A DNA stretch of 64,000 nt from Mesorhizobium shangrilense. GTDB lineage: Bacteria > Pseudomonadota > Alphaproteobacteria > Rhizobiales > Rhizobiaceae. Shown one piece after another: positions 18,947-28,267 of the stretch; position 1 is the stretch's first letter; each line of letters starts with the position of its first letter. A program made the translations under genes and the position numbers. The stretch lies in contig NZ_JAQGPN010000001.1 of assembly GCF_028826155.1 (NCBI RefSeq), positions 1,183,501-1,247,500 of the forward strand, written 5' to 3'. The notes under the pieces were generated by a model. It saw nothing but the letters and a program-made list of their open reading frames with translations, ran no database searches and was not told the DNA's origin.

Positions 18947-19444
18947 ATGAACAGCAGGCAAGCCGACGTAGCGATCATCATGGGCAGTCAGTCCGACTGG
19001 GCGACCATGCGCCATGCCGCCGAGACGCTCGACGCGCTGGGCATCCCGCATGAGGCGCGGATCGTTTCGGCACACCGCACGCCCGATCGGCTTGTGTCCT
19101 TCGCCAAGGGCGCCAAGGCCGCCGGCTTCAAGGTGGTCATTGCCGGAGCGGGCGGCGCCGCACACCTGCCCGGCATGGCCGCGTCGATGACGCCGCTGCC
19201 GGTCTTCGGCGTGCCTGTCGAATCGAAGGCGCTTTCCGGCCAGGATTCATTGTTGTCCATCGTGCAGATGCCGGCCGGCATTCCGGTCGGAACACTCGCC
19301 ATCGGCAAGGCCGGGGCGGTCAACGCCGCGCTGCTGGCGGCGGCGGTGCTGGCGCTGGGCGACGCGGAGCTCGCCGACCGGCTCGACGCCTGGCGCGCCG
19401 CGCAGACGGAGAAGGTGGCCGAGACGCCGTCCGAGGAAGCATGA
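18947..19444 (+). CDS. purE: N5-carboxyaminoimidazole ribonucleotide mutase
   Basis: Class I PurE converts N5-CAIR to CAIR in purine synthesis. The 165-residue product has the family blocks [23 protein letters not shown] (catalytic His), [37 protein letters not shown] and [19 protein letters not shown] precedes the ATG at 18947. Its stop overlaps the purK start by 4 bases, so the two are translationally coupled; PurK supplies its substrate. Confidence 0.97.
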   Translation: MNSRQADVAIIMGSQSDWATMRHAAETLDALGIPHEARIVSAHRTPDRLVSFAKGAKAAGFKVVIAGAGGAAHLPGMAASMTPLPVFGVPVESKALSGQDSLLSIVQMPAGIPVGTLAIGKAGAVNAALLAAAVLALGDAELADRLDAWRAAQTEKVAETPSEEA

Positions 19445-20526
19445 GCGATTCGCTGAAAGCCGGTCAGACGATCGGCATCATCGGCGGCGGCCAGCTTGGC
19501 CGCATGCTGGCCATGGCCGCGGCGCGGCTCGGCTATCGCACGTTGATACTGGAGCCCCAGTCCGATTGTCCGGCGGCGCAGGTCGCCGACGGCCAGATCG
19601 TCGCGGCCTATGACGATGCGGCTGCACTTGCCGAACTGGCCGCCCGCTGCGCCGTCGTCACCTACGAATTCGAGAATGTTCCCGTCGCCGCCGCGCACAT
19701 GCTTGCCGAGCGCGTGCCGGTGCTGCCGCCGCCGCGCGCTCTCGAGGTATCGCAGGACCGGCTGGTCGAAAAGACCTTCCTGAACGGCGCAGGCGCGCAT
19801 ACGGCTCCGTTCCGCGCCGTCGGCAGCGAGCCGGAGCTTCTGGCCGCCCTGGATGCCTTTGGCGGCGAGGGCGTGCTGAAGACGCGACGGCTGGGGTATG
19901 ACGGCAAAGGCCAGCACGTCTTCCGCAAGGACGCTTCATCCGACCAGGCTGCCGTCTTCGCCGCAATGGGCGGCGTGCCGTTGATCCTCGAGGGTTTTGT
20001 CGCCTTCGAGCACGAAATCTCCATCATTGCCGCGCGTGGGGCGGACGGTGCGCTCGCTGCCTATGATCCCGCCCAAAATGTCCATCGCAACGGTATCCTG
20101 CATACCTCGACGCTGCCGGCGGCGATAACGCCGGAGACCGCGGATGCGGCGAAGCGGTCCGCCTTCGCCATACTCGAGGCGCTCGATTATGTCGGCGTCA
20201 TCGGCGTCGAGTTCTTCGTGCTTCCGGACACATCGCTCCTGGTCAACGAGATCGCGCCGCGCGTGCACAATTCCGGACACTGGACGGAGGCCGCCTGCTT
20301 GATCTCGCAGTTCGAGCAGCACATCCGCGCCGTTGCCGGCTTACCGCTGGAGGGCGGGCGTCGCCACTCGAATTGCGTGATGGAGAACCTGATCGGCGAC
20401 GACGTGTTGCGCGCCGAAGCACTGTTGGCCGAGCCGAACGTGCTTCTCCATCTCTACGGCAAGTCCGAAGCCCGCCCTGGCCGCAAGATGGGTCATTTCA
20501 CACGGCTGACGGGCCCGGCCAGCTGA
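19441..20526 (+). CDS. purK: N5-carboxyaminoimidazole ribonucleotide synthase
   Basis: ATP-grasp enzyme that makes N5-CAIR from AIR, bicarbonate and ATP, feeding PurE. The 361-residue product starts with [20 protein letters not shown], then the ATP-grasp parts [50 protein letters not shown] and [19 protein letters not shown]. Length and motifs are standard. Coupled to purE by a 4-base overlap. Confidence 0.97.
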   Translation: MSDSLKAGQTIGIIGGGQLGRMLAMAAARLGYRTLILEPQSDCPAAQVADGQIVAAYDDAAALAELAARCAVVTYEFENVPVAAAHMLAERVPVLPPPRALEVSQDRLVEKTFLNGAGAHTAPFRAVGSEPELLAALDAFGGEGVLKTRRLGYDGKGQHVFRKDASSDQAAVFAAMGGVPLILEGFVAFEHEISIIAARGADGALAAYDPAQNVHRNGILHTSTLPAAITPETADAAKRSAFAILEALDYVGVIGVEFFVLPDTSLLVNEIAPRVHNSGHWTEAACLISQFEQHIRAVAGLPLEGGRRHSNCVMENLIGDDVLRAEALLAEPNVLLHLYGKSEARPGRKMGHFTRLTGPAS

Positions 20527-20734
20527 GCCGCGGCGACGGGCGTCGTGCGGACGGGTTCTGCCGGCAGCCCCGCCCGCGGCCCTGTCGCCTTCCCCTTCCG
20601 GCTGTTCATTCCACGTCACTCTCGCGGTTGACAGTTCGCGTCTTCCTCGTTTATGAGCCAGCCATCTTGTCGGCGCGTCCTCGGGCGCGCCTTTCAATTC
20701 GGCCCGGACGGGCCAAATCCGACGGGTCAGACCA

Positions 20735-20860
20735 ATGAAGATCAAGAATTCGCTCAAGGCCCTGAAGGGTCGTCATCGCGACAATCGTCTCGTGCGCCGC
20801 AAGGGCCGCATCTACATCATCAACAAGACCGATCCGCGCTACAAGGCGCGCCAGGGCTGA
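20735..20860 (+). CDS. ykgO: 50S ribosomal protein L36, cysteine-free type
   Basis: A 41-residue ribosomal protein: [18 protein letters not shown], then [20 protein letters not shown]. It matches the zinc-free L36 (YkgO/RpmJ2) because none of the four metal-binding Cys/His positions of classical L36 is present. In rhizobia this form is usually the only L36. The ATG at 20735 is preceded by GACGGG. A 208-base spacer separates it from purK, so it probably has its own promoter. Confidence 0.93.
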   Translation: MKIKNSLKALKGRHRDNRLVRRKGRIYIINKTDPRYKARQG

Positions 20861-20900
20861 TCGGCCCGCGGTTTCACGCGAAATTCAGTTTGACGTTCCG

Positions 20901-21512
20901 ATGTGCGGGAATAAGTTCTCGCGCATGCGGAACGTTATTTTGCTTTGTGCCGTCGCCCTTGTTGTCGCCGCTCCAGCCGCAGCGGCGGGGGTCAATTCCG
21001 CCGACGTCCAGAAGCCCGAAGACGTCATGCCCGGCGCGCAACTTGACAAGCTCTTCGCCGAGCTTAAGCGCGAGCGCAACGAGAAGGCGGCGGAACGGAT
21101 CTCCCATCGCATCTGGGCCGAATGGGGCGAATCCGGAAGCGCTTCCATCGACCTGATGATGGAATGGTCCCAGAAGGCGATCGAAGCCAAGAAGTTCGAT
21201 GTCGCCCTGGATTTCCTCGATCAGGTCACGACCATGAAGCCGGACTTCGCAGAAGGCTGGAACAGGCGCGCGACCGTGCATTTCATGATGGACAACTACG
21301 CCAAGTCGATGGTCGACATCGAGCATACGCTAGAGCTCGAACCGCGCCATTTCGGGGCTTTGTCCGGCATGGCTCAGATACTCAAGAGCCGCGGCCGCAA
21401 GGAACTTGCGCTGCACGCCTATGAACGCGTGCTCGAGATCTATCCGATGATGCGCAGCGCGCAGTCGGAGGTTGCGACCCTTTCCGAGGATCTCGCGGGC
21501 GAGGGGATCTAG
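20901..21512 (+). CDS. Exported tetratricopeptide-repeat protein
   Basis: A 203-residue protein with a signal peptide (RNVILLCAVALVVAAPAAAA) and about three TPR-like helix pairs, clearest in FDVALDFLDQVTTMKPDFAE, GWNRRATVHFMMDNYAKSMV and FGALSGMAQILKSRGRKELA. TPRs mediate protein contacts; the partner is unknown. The ATG at 20901 gives an n-region of eight extra residues; the ATG at 20925 (MRNVILL) gives a more typical signal. It lies 40 bases after the L36 gene. Confidence 0.85.
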   Translation: MCGNKFSRMRNVILLCAVALVVAAPAAAAGVNSADVQKPEDVMPGAQLDKLFAELKRERNEKAAERISHRIWAEWGESGSASIDLMMEWSQKAIEAKKFDVALDFLDQVTTMKPDFAEGWNRRATVHFMMDNYAKSMVDIEHTLELEPRHFGALSGMAQILKSRGRKELALHAYERVLEIYPMMRSAQSEVATLSEDLAGEGI

Positions 21513-21569
21513 GCCCCGCGGCCGGCGCGCGTAGAGATCGAGTGACTCTTCACAATTCTCACGCCCATA

Positions 21570-21588
21570 TGATATCGTTTTGATATCG
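21570..21588 (+). promoter_or_regulatory. Direct-repeat operator before vapB-like gene
   Basis: TGATATCG occurs twice, at 21570-21577 and 21581-21588, three bases apart; its GATATC core is itself a palindrome. The pair lies just before the antitoxin start. Ribbon-helix-helix antitoxins bind such repeats to repress their own operon, which is the inferred role. Confidence 0.5.
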
Positions 21589-21598
21589 GATGCGTGAC

Positions 21599-21835
21599 AT
21601 GGGCCAGATACTCGTAAGGCACCTCGATGACGTTACGTTGCAGCGCTTGAAGCAGCGTGCAATGACGAATAACCGGTCCACCGAGGCCGAGATCCGGGTG
21701 ATTCTGAACGAAGCGGTGAAGCCGCCAATGTCAGCCCGATCGCTGGTATCCCTGGCAGGCTCCGCTCCAAGCGGGCGATCGCGCAAGGAGATCGTCGACT
21801 ACGTCCGAGCCCTTAGGGATGAATGGGACCGATGA
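21599..21835 (+). CDS. FitA/VapB-type antitoxin
   Basis: A 78-residue ribbon-helix-helix protein. The N-terminal strand QILVRHLDDVTLQRLKQRA and helix NNRSTEAEIRVILNEAV match the FitA group (in Neisseria FitA, IRNL... LxxRA ...SxEAEVR). The C-terminal part should wrap the toxin. Its stop lies 17 bases inside the toxin gene, so the pair is coupled. An ATG three codons earlier (21590) is possible. Confidence 0.85.
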   Translation: MGQILVRHLDDVTLQRLKQRAMTNNRSTEAEIRVILNEAVKPPMSARSLVSLAGSAPSGRSRKEIVDYVRALRDEWDR

Positions 21836-22277
21836 ATTGAGCGGTCCGATCTATTTCGACACGAATGTCATCATCGCCATCGTTGAAGGCGCTACGCCGC
21901 TCTCGGGCGGGCAATCGGAACTCCTCGAAAGCATCGATGCTCGAAGAGTGCAAGCGGTCACCAGCGAGTTGACGATCGCAGAATGTCTGGTCAAACCGTT
22001 TGCCGAGCGCGACGCCAACGCCGTGGAAATGTTCCTCAGCTTTCTCGACGGACGACCATCGCTCCCCACCATCCCCATAGACCGCACCCTGCTGCTGGAG
22101 GCAGCTCGTCTCAGAGCGGACACAAAACTCAAGCTGGCCGATGCCATTCACGTGGCGACTGCCGTTCAGGCGCGCTGCTCGGCCTTCATGACGGACGATC
22201 GGAGGGTGAAGCCCATCGGCGAGATGGGCGTCGTGTCATGGAGTTCGCTGGGGACAGGGCAAGATGCTTCGATCTGA
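21819..22277 (+). CDS. VapC-family PIN-domain toxin
   Basis: A 152-residue PIN ribonuclease. The acidic residues expected at the active site are seen in IYFDTNVII (Asp), TIAECLVKP (Glu), KLADAIHVATA (Asp) and FMTDDRRV (Asp). Such toxins cut tRNA or rRNA when freed from the antitoxin. It overlaps the upstream FitA/VapB-type gene by 17 bases. The stop codon lies within an 11-bp hairpin. The intact motifs suggest an active toxin. Confidence 0.88.
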   Translation: MNGTDELSGPIYFDTNVIIAIVEGATPLSGGQSELLESIDARRVQAVTSELTIAECLVKPFAERDANAVEMFLSFLDGRPSLPTIPIDRTLLLEAARLRADTKLKLADAIHVATAVQARCSAFMTDDRRVKPIGEMGVVSWSSLGTGQDASI

Positions 22278-22290
22278 ATGCATCTTGCCC
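22257..22290 (+). terminator. Hairpin across the toxin stop codon
   Basis: A perfect 11-bp inverted repeat: GGGCAAGATGC (22257-22267) and GCATCTTGCCC (22280-22290), with a 12-nt loop that includes the TGA at 22275-22277. No T run follows, so the termination role is uncertain; it may also protect the mRNA 3' end. Confidence 0.5.
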
Positions 22291-22378
22291 CAGACTGGTC
22301 GGGATCAAAATGACTTGCCGTAGGGGGCGAGCATTCCCATCTTCGTAGCTTGAGAGTCCTCCACCCGGGAGCATAGAG

Positions 22379-22714
22379 GTGAAGAAGACAGACGAGAGCG
22401 GTCGCGAGACTTTCGTGCGCGAGAATTTCTGGCGGACGGCGAAGCGCGCTGCGCGGCACGTTCCCTTCATGCAGGAGGTGGTCGCCGCCTATTATTGCGC
22501 CTTCGACAGGGAGACGCCGCTCAAGGCGAAGGGCATCATCCTCGCTGCGCTCGCCTATTTCGTGCTGCCCGCCGACACCGTTCCGGACTTCATCTTCGGC
22601 CTCGGCTTCACCGACGACGTCGCCGTCCTCACCGCCGCCATCTCTGCGATCGCGGCGCACATGAAGCCCGCGCACCGCGCCGCCGCCAGGGCGGCGCTCG
22701 CCGACGAGAGCTGA
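22379..22714 (+). CDS. YkvA-like DUF1232 membrane-associated protein
   Basis: A 111-residue protein with the DUF1232 core: PLKAKGIILAALAYFVLPAD followed by TVPDFIFGLGFTDDVAVLTA. The LPxDxxPD motif and the following helix are the family hallmark. Function unknown. The start is a GTG at 22379, with CCGGGAG 8 nt upstream. Confidence 0.85.
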   Translation: MKKTDESGRETFVRENFWRTAKRAARHVPFMQEVVAAYYCAFDRETPLKAKGIILAALAYFVLPADTVPDFIFGLGFTDDVAVLTAAISAIAAHMKPAHRAAARAALADES

Positions 22715-22727
22715 CGGACCGGCCGCC

Positions 22728-23411
22728 TCAGCGGTTCCGGTTCTTGCGGTTGACCTCGAGGTTACGCTTGTAGTCGATCTTGAACATGCCGGCGTCAAGC
22801 GCCACGCCCTGCTTCACGTTGAACACCATGACCGTGGTGTCCTTGCCCTGCGCATCGGTGATGGTCCACTGGCGCAGCTCGTATGTCGACGGATCGAACA
22901 TCATCGTGATCTTCGAGTTGCCGAAGATCTGCTTGTCGCCGAGCTGGATCGTGGTCAGGTCGTCCTCCTCCCGGACACTCTTGACCCGATTGCCGGAAAG
23001 ATCGATGCGTTCGTCGAGCAGCAGCTTCAACGGCGTCTTCGACAGCGGATAGACGTCCATGGTGTTGAGCTTGCGGTTGTCGATGGCGACGGACTTGCCA
23101 TCGGCGATCACCTGGTAGGCGGACGGCGCCTCGTAGTTGAAGCGGACCCGACCGGGGCGCTGGATATAGAACTTGCCCCCGGTCTGCTCGCCGCGCGGGC
23201 CGAACTGCACGAACTCGCCCGACATCGTCTTGATGCCTGAGAAGTGATCGGCAATCTTCTGCGCAGCGTCGGAGGCGGCATCGGCTTCATTGACGAACTG
23301 GAGCGCCGGCGTCGTCTGGAGGGCGATCGCGCCGAGGCCGGTGAGGAACAGCCCTAGTGCGGCGCGACGCGTGATAAGGCCTGAAAGAGGGCCCTGGAGC
23401 TGGGTTTTCAT
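22728..23411 (-). CDS. lolA: LolA-family outer-membrane lipoprotein carrier protein
   Basis: Periplasmic chaperone that carries lipoproteins from the LolCDE complex to the outer membrane. The 227-residue product has a long signal region with paired arginines (LITRRAALGLFLTGLGAIAL), then the LolA-type half-barrel: MSGEFVQFGPRGEQTGGKFY, RPGRVRFNYEAPS, NTMDVYPLSKTPLKLLLDE and DPSTYELRQWTITDAQG. It lies downstream of ftsK on the same strand (126 bases), a conserved neighbourhood in alphaproteobacteria. Confidence 0.93.
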   Translation of the reverse strand: MKTQLQGPLSGLITRRAALGLFLTGLGAIALQTTPALQFVNEADAASDAAQKIADHFSGIKTMSGEFVQFGPRGEQTGGKFYIQRPGRVRFNYEAPSAYQVIADGKSVAIDNRKLNTMDVYPLSKTPLKLLLDERIDLSGNRVKSVREEDDLTTIQLGDKQIFGNSKITMMFDPSTYELRQWTITDAQGKDTTVMVFNVKQGVALDAGMFKIDYKRNLEVNRKNRNR

Positions 23412-23537
23412 GTCTCGACACTTTCTTGCGAATCCGGACCGGCCTATCGGGCCAGTGGGGCTGAAGTTTGACGACTGAAACGCATCGAAAACGCGGACGA
23501 TGCGGGCGCGGTTCCGGAGCGCCCGGTCCTTGATGCG

Positions 23538-26180
23538 CTAGAACTTGTCGTCTTCTGTCGGCACCAGGATTTCACGCTTTCCGGCGTGGTTCGCCGGGCC
23601 GACGATGCCTTCGTTCTCCATCCTCTCGATGATTGACGCGGCGCGGTTGTAACCGATGCCGAGGCGGCGCTGGATGTAGCTGGTCGAGGCCTTGCCGTCG
23701 CGCAGCACTACCGCCACCGCCTGATCGTAGGGGTCCTCGGACTCGTCGAAATTGCCTGCGCCTCCGCCGGACGACCCGTTCCGGCCGGAGGGTTCGTCGT
23801 CGTCCTCGTCATCCTCGGTGATCGCGTCGAGATATTCGGGCGCGCCCTGCAGCTTCAGGTGCGCGACCACCTTCTCGACCTCCTCGTCGGACACGAAGGG
23901 ACCGTGCACGCGCTGAATGCGCCCGCCGCCGGCCATGTAAAGCATGTCGCCCATGCCGAGCAGCTGCTCGGCGCCCTGTTCGCCGAGGATCGTGCGGCTG
24001 TCGATCTTCGACGTCACCTGGAAGGAGATGCGTGTCGGGAAGTTCGCCTTGATGGTGCCGGTGATGACGTCGACCGACGGACGCTGCGTCGCCATGATGA
24101 CGTGGATGCCGGCGGCGCGCGCCATCTGGGCCAGACGCTGCACTGCGCCCTCGATGTCCTTGCCGGCGACCATCATCAGGTCGGCCATCTCGTCGATGAT
24201 GACGACGATGTAAGGCATCGGCGCGAGGTCGAGTTCCTCGGTCTCGTAGATCGCTTCGCCGGTCTCTCGGTCGAAGCCGGTCTGCACCGTGCGCGAAATG
24301 CTCTCGCCTCTCTGTGCAGCCTGGCCGACGCGCTGGTTGAAGCCGTCGATGTTGCGCACGCCGACCTTCGACATCTTGCGGTAGCGGTCTTCCATCTCGC
24401 GGACCGTCCACTTGAGCGCAACCACCGCCTTCTTGGGATCGGTGACGACCGGGGTCAGCAGATGCGGGATGCCGTCATAGACCGAAAGCTCCAGCATCTT
24501 CGGGTCGATCATGATGAGCCGGCATTCGTCGGGCGTCATCCTGTAGAGCAGCGACAGGATCATGGTGTTGATCGCCACCGACTTGCCCGAGCCGGTCGTG
24601 CCTGCCACCAGCACGTGGGGCATCTTGGCGATGTCGACGGTGACCGCCTCGCCGTTGATCGTCTTGCCGAGCGCCAGCGCCAGCTTCGACTTTGTCTGCT
24701 CGAAATCGCGGCTGCCCAGGATCTCCCGCAGGTACACGGTTTCGCGCTTGGCGTTCGGCAGCTCGATGCCGATCGCATTGCGGCCCGGTACCACTGCGAC
24801 GCGGCAGGCGATGGCGCTCATGGAACGGGCGATGTCGTCGGCCAGGCCGATGACGCGCGAGGATTTAATGCCCGGCGCGGGCTCCAGCTCATAGAGGGTG
24901 ACCACGGGTCCCGGCCGCACCTGGATGATCTCGCCCTTGACGCCGAAATCCTCGAGAACGCCTTCCAGCAGGCGCGCGTTCTGCTCCAGCGCGTCCTTCG
25001 ACAGCGACGGGTCCCTGGCGACGCTCTTCGGCTCGGCCAGGAAGTGCAGGGAAGGCATCTCGAAGCCGTCCGACCCGATCAGCGAGGTCTGGGCTTCGCG
25101 GCTGACGCGTGCGCTAGGCTGCGGCCGCGGGGCGGGCGCGGCGATGCGCTGGCCGGCCGGGCTGCGGAAGTTCTGGACGTTGACGTTCGGCCGCGGCGCG
25201 GAAACCGGCTCGTCGTCGAGGACGAAATTGGTCGGCTCGTCGTCGAAATCGACATCGTCGCGGGTGATCTGCGGCGCGCGGCCACCCGACACCATCGCCG
25301 CGAAGAACTCGGGTTCGACGCGCGCGCGACCGTTCCGACTGACGTGCGCCTCCTGACGTTCGGCGTGATCGACACGCTCGGCGGCCTGCCGCCAGACGGG
25401 AACCTGGTTCAGGTTGTCGAGATAATCGTCGTGCTGGCGCATCGCGCCAATGCGGCGGCGCACGAAGCCGCGCGCCGACAGGAACCAGTGCGTCACGGCG
25501 CCCATCGCGGCGACCAGCCTCCCCTCGCTCTCCTCGTCGTCGACGGCCTCCTCTTCATAGGCGTCGGGCGCGGCGAAGTCTTCCTCTGCCGGCGGCCGGG
25601 AAAGGATGGCTGCGCCATAGGCGAAGAGCCAGATGGCGGGGAGGGCAAAGAGGACGGCCAGCGCGGTGGCCAGGACGCCGGTCGGATAGCCGCCGGCGAA
25701 GGCGCTGGGTATCCGCAGCATGACGTCGCCGAACACTCCGCCGAGCCCGGTCGGCAGGGGCCATGTCGGAGGCGGGGTGACGCAGCCGGCGATTGCGGCA
25801 GCGAACAGCGCGCCGCCGAACCAGGCGAGGCCGCGCCGCGGCAGCCGATCGACGCGCCGGCCGCCCAGCAGGAACAGCGCCCAGATCACGGCAGGCGCCA
25901 GGGCGGCGACGGCGGAGAGGCCGAAGAACTGCATCGCCAGATCGGCGAAGACGGCGCCCGGATAGCCCATCGCATTGGTCACCAGCGCGTCGGTGGCATG
26001 GCTGAAGCTCGGGTCGGCGACGCTCCAGGATCCGAGCGCAGCAAGCCCGAAGGCCACGCCAGCGAGCAGCGCCAGGCCGACGGCGCGACCGAGCTGCCGC
26101 CGGACGAAGGTGCTGAACCCGGAGCCAGCGTCGATCAGAGTAAGTGGCGCTGTCACACCAGAACGCATGCCTGTCCCCAT
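23538..26180 (-). CDS. ftsK: DNA translocase FtsK
   Basis: Septum-anchored motor that clears and sorts chromosome ends at division. The 880-residue product has four N-terminal membrane helices (to about 190), a charged, Pro/Arg-rich linker (about 200-390), and a RecA-like motor with Walker [15 protein letters not shown] and Walker [15 protein letters not shown], then [19 protein letters not shown]. The C-terminal gamma winged-helix domain ([20 protein letters not shown]) recognises KOPS sites. The start at MGTGMRSG could instead be MRSG four codons later. TTAACCAT at 26262-26269 resembles a CtrA half-site. Confidence 0.97.
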   Translation of the reverse strand: MGTGMRSGVTAPLTLIDAGSGFSTFVRRQLGRAVGLALLAGVAFGLAALGSWSVADPSFSHATDALVTNAMGYPGAVFADLAMQFFGLSAVAALAPAVIWALFLLGGRRVDRLPRRGLAWFGGALFAAAIAGCVTPPPTWPLPTGLGGVFGDVMLRIPSAFAGGYPTGVLATALAVLFALPAIWLFAYGAAILSRPPAEEDFAAPDAYEEEAVDDEESEGRLVAAMGAVTHWFLSARGFVRRRIGAMRQHDDYLDNLNQVPVWRQAAERVDHAERQEAHVSRNGRARVEPEFFAAMVSGGRAPQITRDDVDFDDEPTNFVLDDEPVSAPRPNVNVQNFRSPAGQRIAAPAPRPQPSARVSREAQTSLIGSDGFEMPSLHFLAEPKSVARDPSLSKDALEQNARLLEGVLEDFGVKGEIIQVRPGPVVTLYELEPAPGIKSSRVIGLADDIARSMSAIACRVAVVPGRNAIGIELPNAKRETVYLREILGSRDFEQTKSKLALALGKTINGEAVTVDIAKMPHVLVAGTTGSGKSVAINTMILSLLYRMTPDECRLIMIDPKMLELSVYDGIPHLLTPVVTDPKKAVVALKWTVREMEDRYRKMSKVGVRNIDGFNQRVGQAAQRGESISRTVQTGFDRETGEAIYETEELDLAPMPYIVVIIDEMADLMMVAGKDIEGAVQRLAQMARAAGIHVIMATQRPSVDVITGTIKANFPTRISFQVTSKIDSRTILGEQGAEQLLGMGDMLYMAGGGRIQRVHGPFVSDEEVEKVVAHLKLQGAPEYLDAITEDDEDDDEPSGRNGSSGGGAGNFDESEDPYDQAVAVVLRDGKASTSYIQRRLGIGYNRAASIIERMENEGIVGPANHAGKREILVPTEDDKF

Positions 26181-26269
26181 CCACGCGAAGCAAGCCGCCT
26201 TGGGGGAATCGGTCCAAGGGGCGGTCGCGGTCAGACTATCGGCAGGTTGGTAAAGGGGGCATTAACCAT

Positions 26270-26475
26270 CAGAATTTTGGAGGCCTTGCCCCACAAGGCT
26301 TTGCGGTCGACGCATTACCGCGCGGTTCTCTGCGCTTCACATGCGCCTCGGCGAACTGATTCGTGGCCTCAAGAACAGCGCGGTCGTAGCGGCCGGTCGT
26401 CTTGGTCGAGGTGTGCCCGGCAACTTTGGCCGCGTCATCCTTCGACACATCGGAAGCTCGGTCCTTGAAGATATC
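26270..26475 (-). pseudogene. Remnant of a tyrosine recombinase C-terminus
   Basis: The minus strand here encodes, without a start, DIFKDRASDVSKDDAAKV followed by AGHTSTKTTGRYDRAVLEA and TNQFAEAHVKRREPR, ending at a stop near 26270. The block GHTSTKTTGRYDR matches the catalytic GHxxxxTTxxYxR segment (His and Tyr) of phage-type integrases. A TAG at 26476-26478 interrupts the frame, and the rest of the enzyme (first catalytic Arg and core) is absent. I read it as a decayed fragment of an integrase. Confidence 0.55.
26295..26322. repeat. Imperfect direct repeat, left copy
   Basis: This 28-base segment is repeated at 27230-27257 with 23 of 28 matches (shared core CTTTGCGGTCG). The copies flank the lone SRPBCC gene. 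The left copy lies within the 3' end of the integrase remnant, so the pair could be decayed attachment sites or duplicated integrase tails. Confidence 0.45.
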
Positions 26476-26617
26476 CTATACGCGCCGCTCGCTCGCCCGC
26501 CATTCCGGTGCGGTGGGTGTCGCCTCGTTCGCCCGGCGCTGAGCGGGCTCTGTCAGCAAGCCGGCGATTGTGCGAGAATGGAGGTTGGCGGGGTCCGTGT
26601 CAGAGAGGAATCCGCAG

Positions 26618-27100
26618 ATGACAAGAAAAACTCTAAAAATGCTGTCGTCCGCTCTTGCAGCAATGGGTTTTCTGGTCGCGCCAGCCGCCGCTTTGGATGT
26701 CGCCAGTTCCGCCACCGTGACGGGTGCGCCTGATGCCGTCTGGAAAAAAATCGGGGACTTTTGCGCGATTCAAACGTGGCATCCCGCAGTGTCAAAATGC
26801 GTGCAAACCGAGGAGGCGGGCGCGACTTTTCGCACGCTGACCACCACCGACGGCGGCGCGATCAAGGAAAAACTCGTGGAGCATACGGACACCAGCTACA
26901 CATACGACATCATCGAATCTCCGCTTCCAGTCGAGAACTATCGCGCCACGATCGGTGTTTCGGCTGACGGCGATCGGACCAGAGTGGACTGGAAAGGCAG
27001 CTTTGAAGCGAAGGGCCAATCGGACGCCGACGCCAAGGCTGTGATCAGTGGCATCTACAAGGCCGGGCTCGACCAAATTGCAAAGATGAGCGGCAACTAG
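26618..27100 (+). CDS. Exported SRPBCC-family protein
   Basis: A 160-residue protein with a signal peptide (RKTLKMLSSALAAMGFLVAP, cleavage near AAA-LDV) and an SRPBCC/polyketide cyclase-type fold: TGAPDAVWKKIGDFCAIQTW, HPAVSKCVQ, SYTYDIIESPLPVENYRA and the final helix AKAVISGIYKAGLDQI. Such domains bind hydrophobic ligands; no ligand is predicted. GAGAGGA precedes the ATG at 26618. Codon use looks more AT-rich than in neighbours, and the gene lies between an integrase remnant and a repeat, suggesting acquisition. Confidence 0.82.
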   Translation: MTRKTLKMLSSALAAMGFLVAPAAALDVASSATVTGAPDAVWKKIGDFCAIQTWHPAVSKCVQTEEAGATFRTLTTTDGGAIKEKLVEHTDTSYTYDIIESPLPVENYRATIGVSADGDRTRVDWKGSFEAKGQSDADAKAVISGIYKAGLDQIAKMSGN

Positions 27101-27432
27101 AGCGACGTGCACTCAGATATGCCCGGGGCCTTGAGGCCGTTCGGCGTCTGGTTGTTGGCCGTCAACGGCCCCGCAGACACCGTCGATGGTGCGAATGGAA
27201 AGCTCTTCGAGGCGCTCTCAGCTTTGAGCAAGCCTTTGCGGTCGGCGCATCATTGCGAGCGACGGCAAAGCCTTGAGCGGTTTGCTTTGGGCGTGGCAAT
27301 CGATTCGTCACCTTGATGACGGCGCGGTGGCAGCCATCCGTCGACAACATGGGTGCTGTCAATCACCTTGCCCCACCCCCCTCGGGCGGGTGCACGGCAT
27401 TCGGCCCTAGCGGAAGCCCGCCATTTCCATGG
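27101..27432. other. Gene-free stretch with repeat copy
   Basis: About 330 bases with no convincing gene. It holds the second copy of the 28-base repeat (27230-27257) and a partial inverted repeat, CAAGCCTTTGC (27229-27239) with GCAAAGCCTTG further on. It is likely the right border of the small disturbed island that begins near 26270. Confidence 0.45.
27230..27257. repeat. Imperfect direct repeat, right copy
   Basis: Second copy of the repeat at 26295-26322, 23 of 28 bases identical and in the same orientation, about 930 bases away. See the left copy for the interpretation. Confidence 0.45.
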
Positions 27433-27678
27433 CTAGGATTTCCTGGTCGCCGGCTTCTTCTTCGCTGCGGTCGTGGCGCTGTCGGCTTGCCGCTCCGCCT
27501 CTTCCTTTGCGAGCCGCAAATTCCGGAGGCGTTCGGTCTTTGCCGCTTCAGCCTTGGCTGCAGCGGCATCCTCTTTCAGTACTTCCTGCCACGCGGCATC
27601 CCTGCGACGTGCCGCTTCCTCCTTGGAGGACACGACCGACACCTGTTTTTCTGCGCGTTGCGAGATCATGGCATTCAT
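27433..27678 (-). CDS. Small charged helical protein of unknown function
   Basis: An 81-residue protein, rich in Ala, Glu, Lys and Arg and predicted to be one long helix: [20 protein letters not shown] then [20 protein letters not shown], with a basic tail ([11 protein letters not shown]). No known domain. Its ATG overlaps the rpsU stop by 4 bases, so it is probably translated with S21. A start three codons later (MISQRAEK) is possible. Confidence 0.7.
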   Translation of the reverse strand: MNAMISQRAEKQVSVVSSKEEAARRRDAAWQEVLKEDAAAAKAEAAKTERLRNLRLAKEEAERQADSATTAAKKKPATRKS

Positions 27679-27941
27679 CCCCTGGACGAATTGCGCGCGC
27701 CCCCCGGCGTTGCAGGAGACTTCCGCTTGGGTCCGGGAAGGATGCCTTCCCGCTGCGCCAGCTTGCGGGCGGCCTTGCGTGAGCGCCGGATCGCCTCGGC
27801 CTTTTCGCGAGCCTTCTTTTCAGACGGCTTCTCGTAGGCGCGGCGAGCCTTCATCTCACGGAAGACGCCCTCGCGCTGCAGCTTGCGCTTCAAAGCGCGA
27901 AGCGCCTGCTCGACATTGTTGTCCCTGACTAATACCTGCAA
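27675..27941 (-). CDS. rpsU: 30S ribosomal protein S21
   Basis: An 88-residue S21: [20 protein letters not shown], then [20 protein letters not shown] and [19 protein letters not shown]21 helps initiation by supporting base pairing of mRNA with 16S rRNA. The C-terminal extension ([18 protein letters not shown]) is longer than the E. coli protein (71 residues). It lies downstream of the cold-shock gene but beyond that gene's terminator, suggesting separate expression. Confidence 0.95.
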   Translation of the reverse strand: MQVLVRDNNVEQALRALKRKLQREGVFREMKARRAYEKPSEKKAREKAEAIRRSRKAARKLAQREGILPGPKRKSPATPGGARNSSRG

Positions 27942-27962
27942 ACGTGCCTCCTAAGCTTGAAA

Positions 27963-27989
27963 CAAAAAAGGGGCCGGACTCCCGACCCC
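27963..27989 (-). terminator. Rho-independent terminator of cold-shock gene
   Basis: On the minus strand: an 8-bp stem, GGGGTCGG (27989-27982) and CCGGCCCC (27977-27970), with one G-T pair and a 4-nt loop, followed directly by six T residues (27969-27964). It lies about 65 bases after the csp stop and just before rpsU. Confidence 0.85.
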
Positions 27990-28054
27990 TCCCAATGCTC
28001 GTGATGTCGCCCGTACCTCCGTGGTCGTCACCCGGAGCAATTTTCACGCAGTGC

Positions 28055-28267
28055 TTACGCCGCCGAGAGATTGGTGGCTGCGTTCTTGCCGCTGCGACGG
28101 TCCTGCTCGATGTCGAAGTTGACCTTCTGGCCTTCAACAAGCGTGTGCATGCCGGAACGCTCGACAGCAGAGATATGGACGAAAACGTCGGCGCCGCCGG
28201 TGTCCGGCTGAATGAAGCCGAAGCCCTTGGTGGAGTTGAAGAATTTTACGGTGCCTGTGGTGCTCAT
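28055..28267 (-). CDS. CspA-family cold-shock protein
   Basis: A 70-residue single-stranded nucleic acid chaperone with the OB fold. RNP1 is GFGFIQ and RNP2 is VFVHISAV; the start [20 protein letters not shown] is typical of rhizobial CspA. It should melt RNA structure in the cold. AAAGGA precedes the ATG. A promoter about 140 bases upstream gives a long leader, as in thermoregulated csp mRNAs, and a strong terminator ends the unit. Confidence 0.95.
   Translation of the reverse strand: MSTTGTVKFFNSTKGFGFIQPDTGGADVFVHISAVERSGMHTLVEGQKVNFDIEQDRRSGKNAATNLSAA

Noticed and set aside
23859..26468. 869-codon open frame opposite ftsK
   Set aside because: Antisense shadow of FtsK; low-complexity His/Arg/Asp-rich translation, with no domain.
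26476..26715. 79-codon minus-strand frame upstream of the integrase remnant
   Set aside because: It runs into the same frame through a TAG but overlaps the promoter and 5' end of the SRPBCC gene, and shows no recombinase motif, so I did not extend the pseudogene into it.
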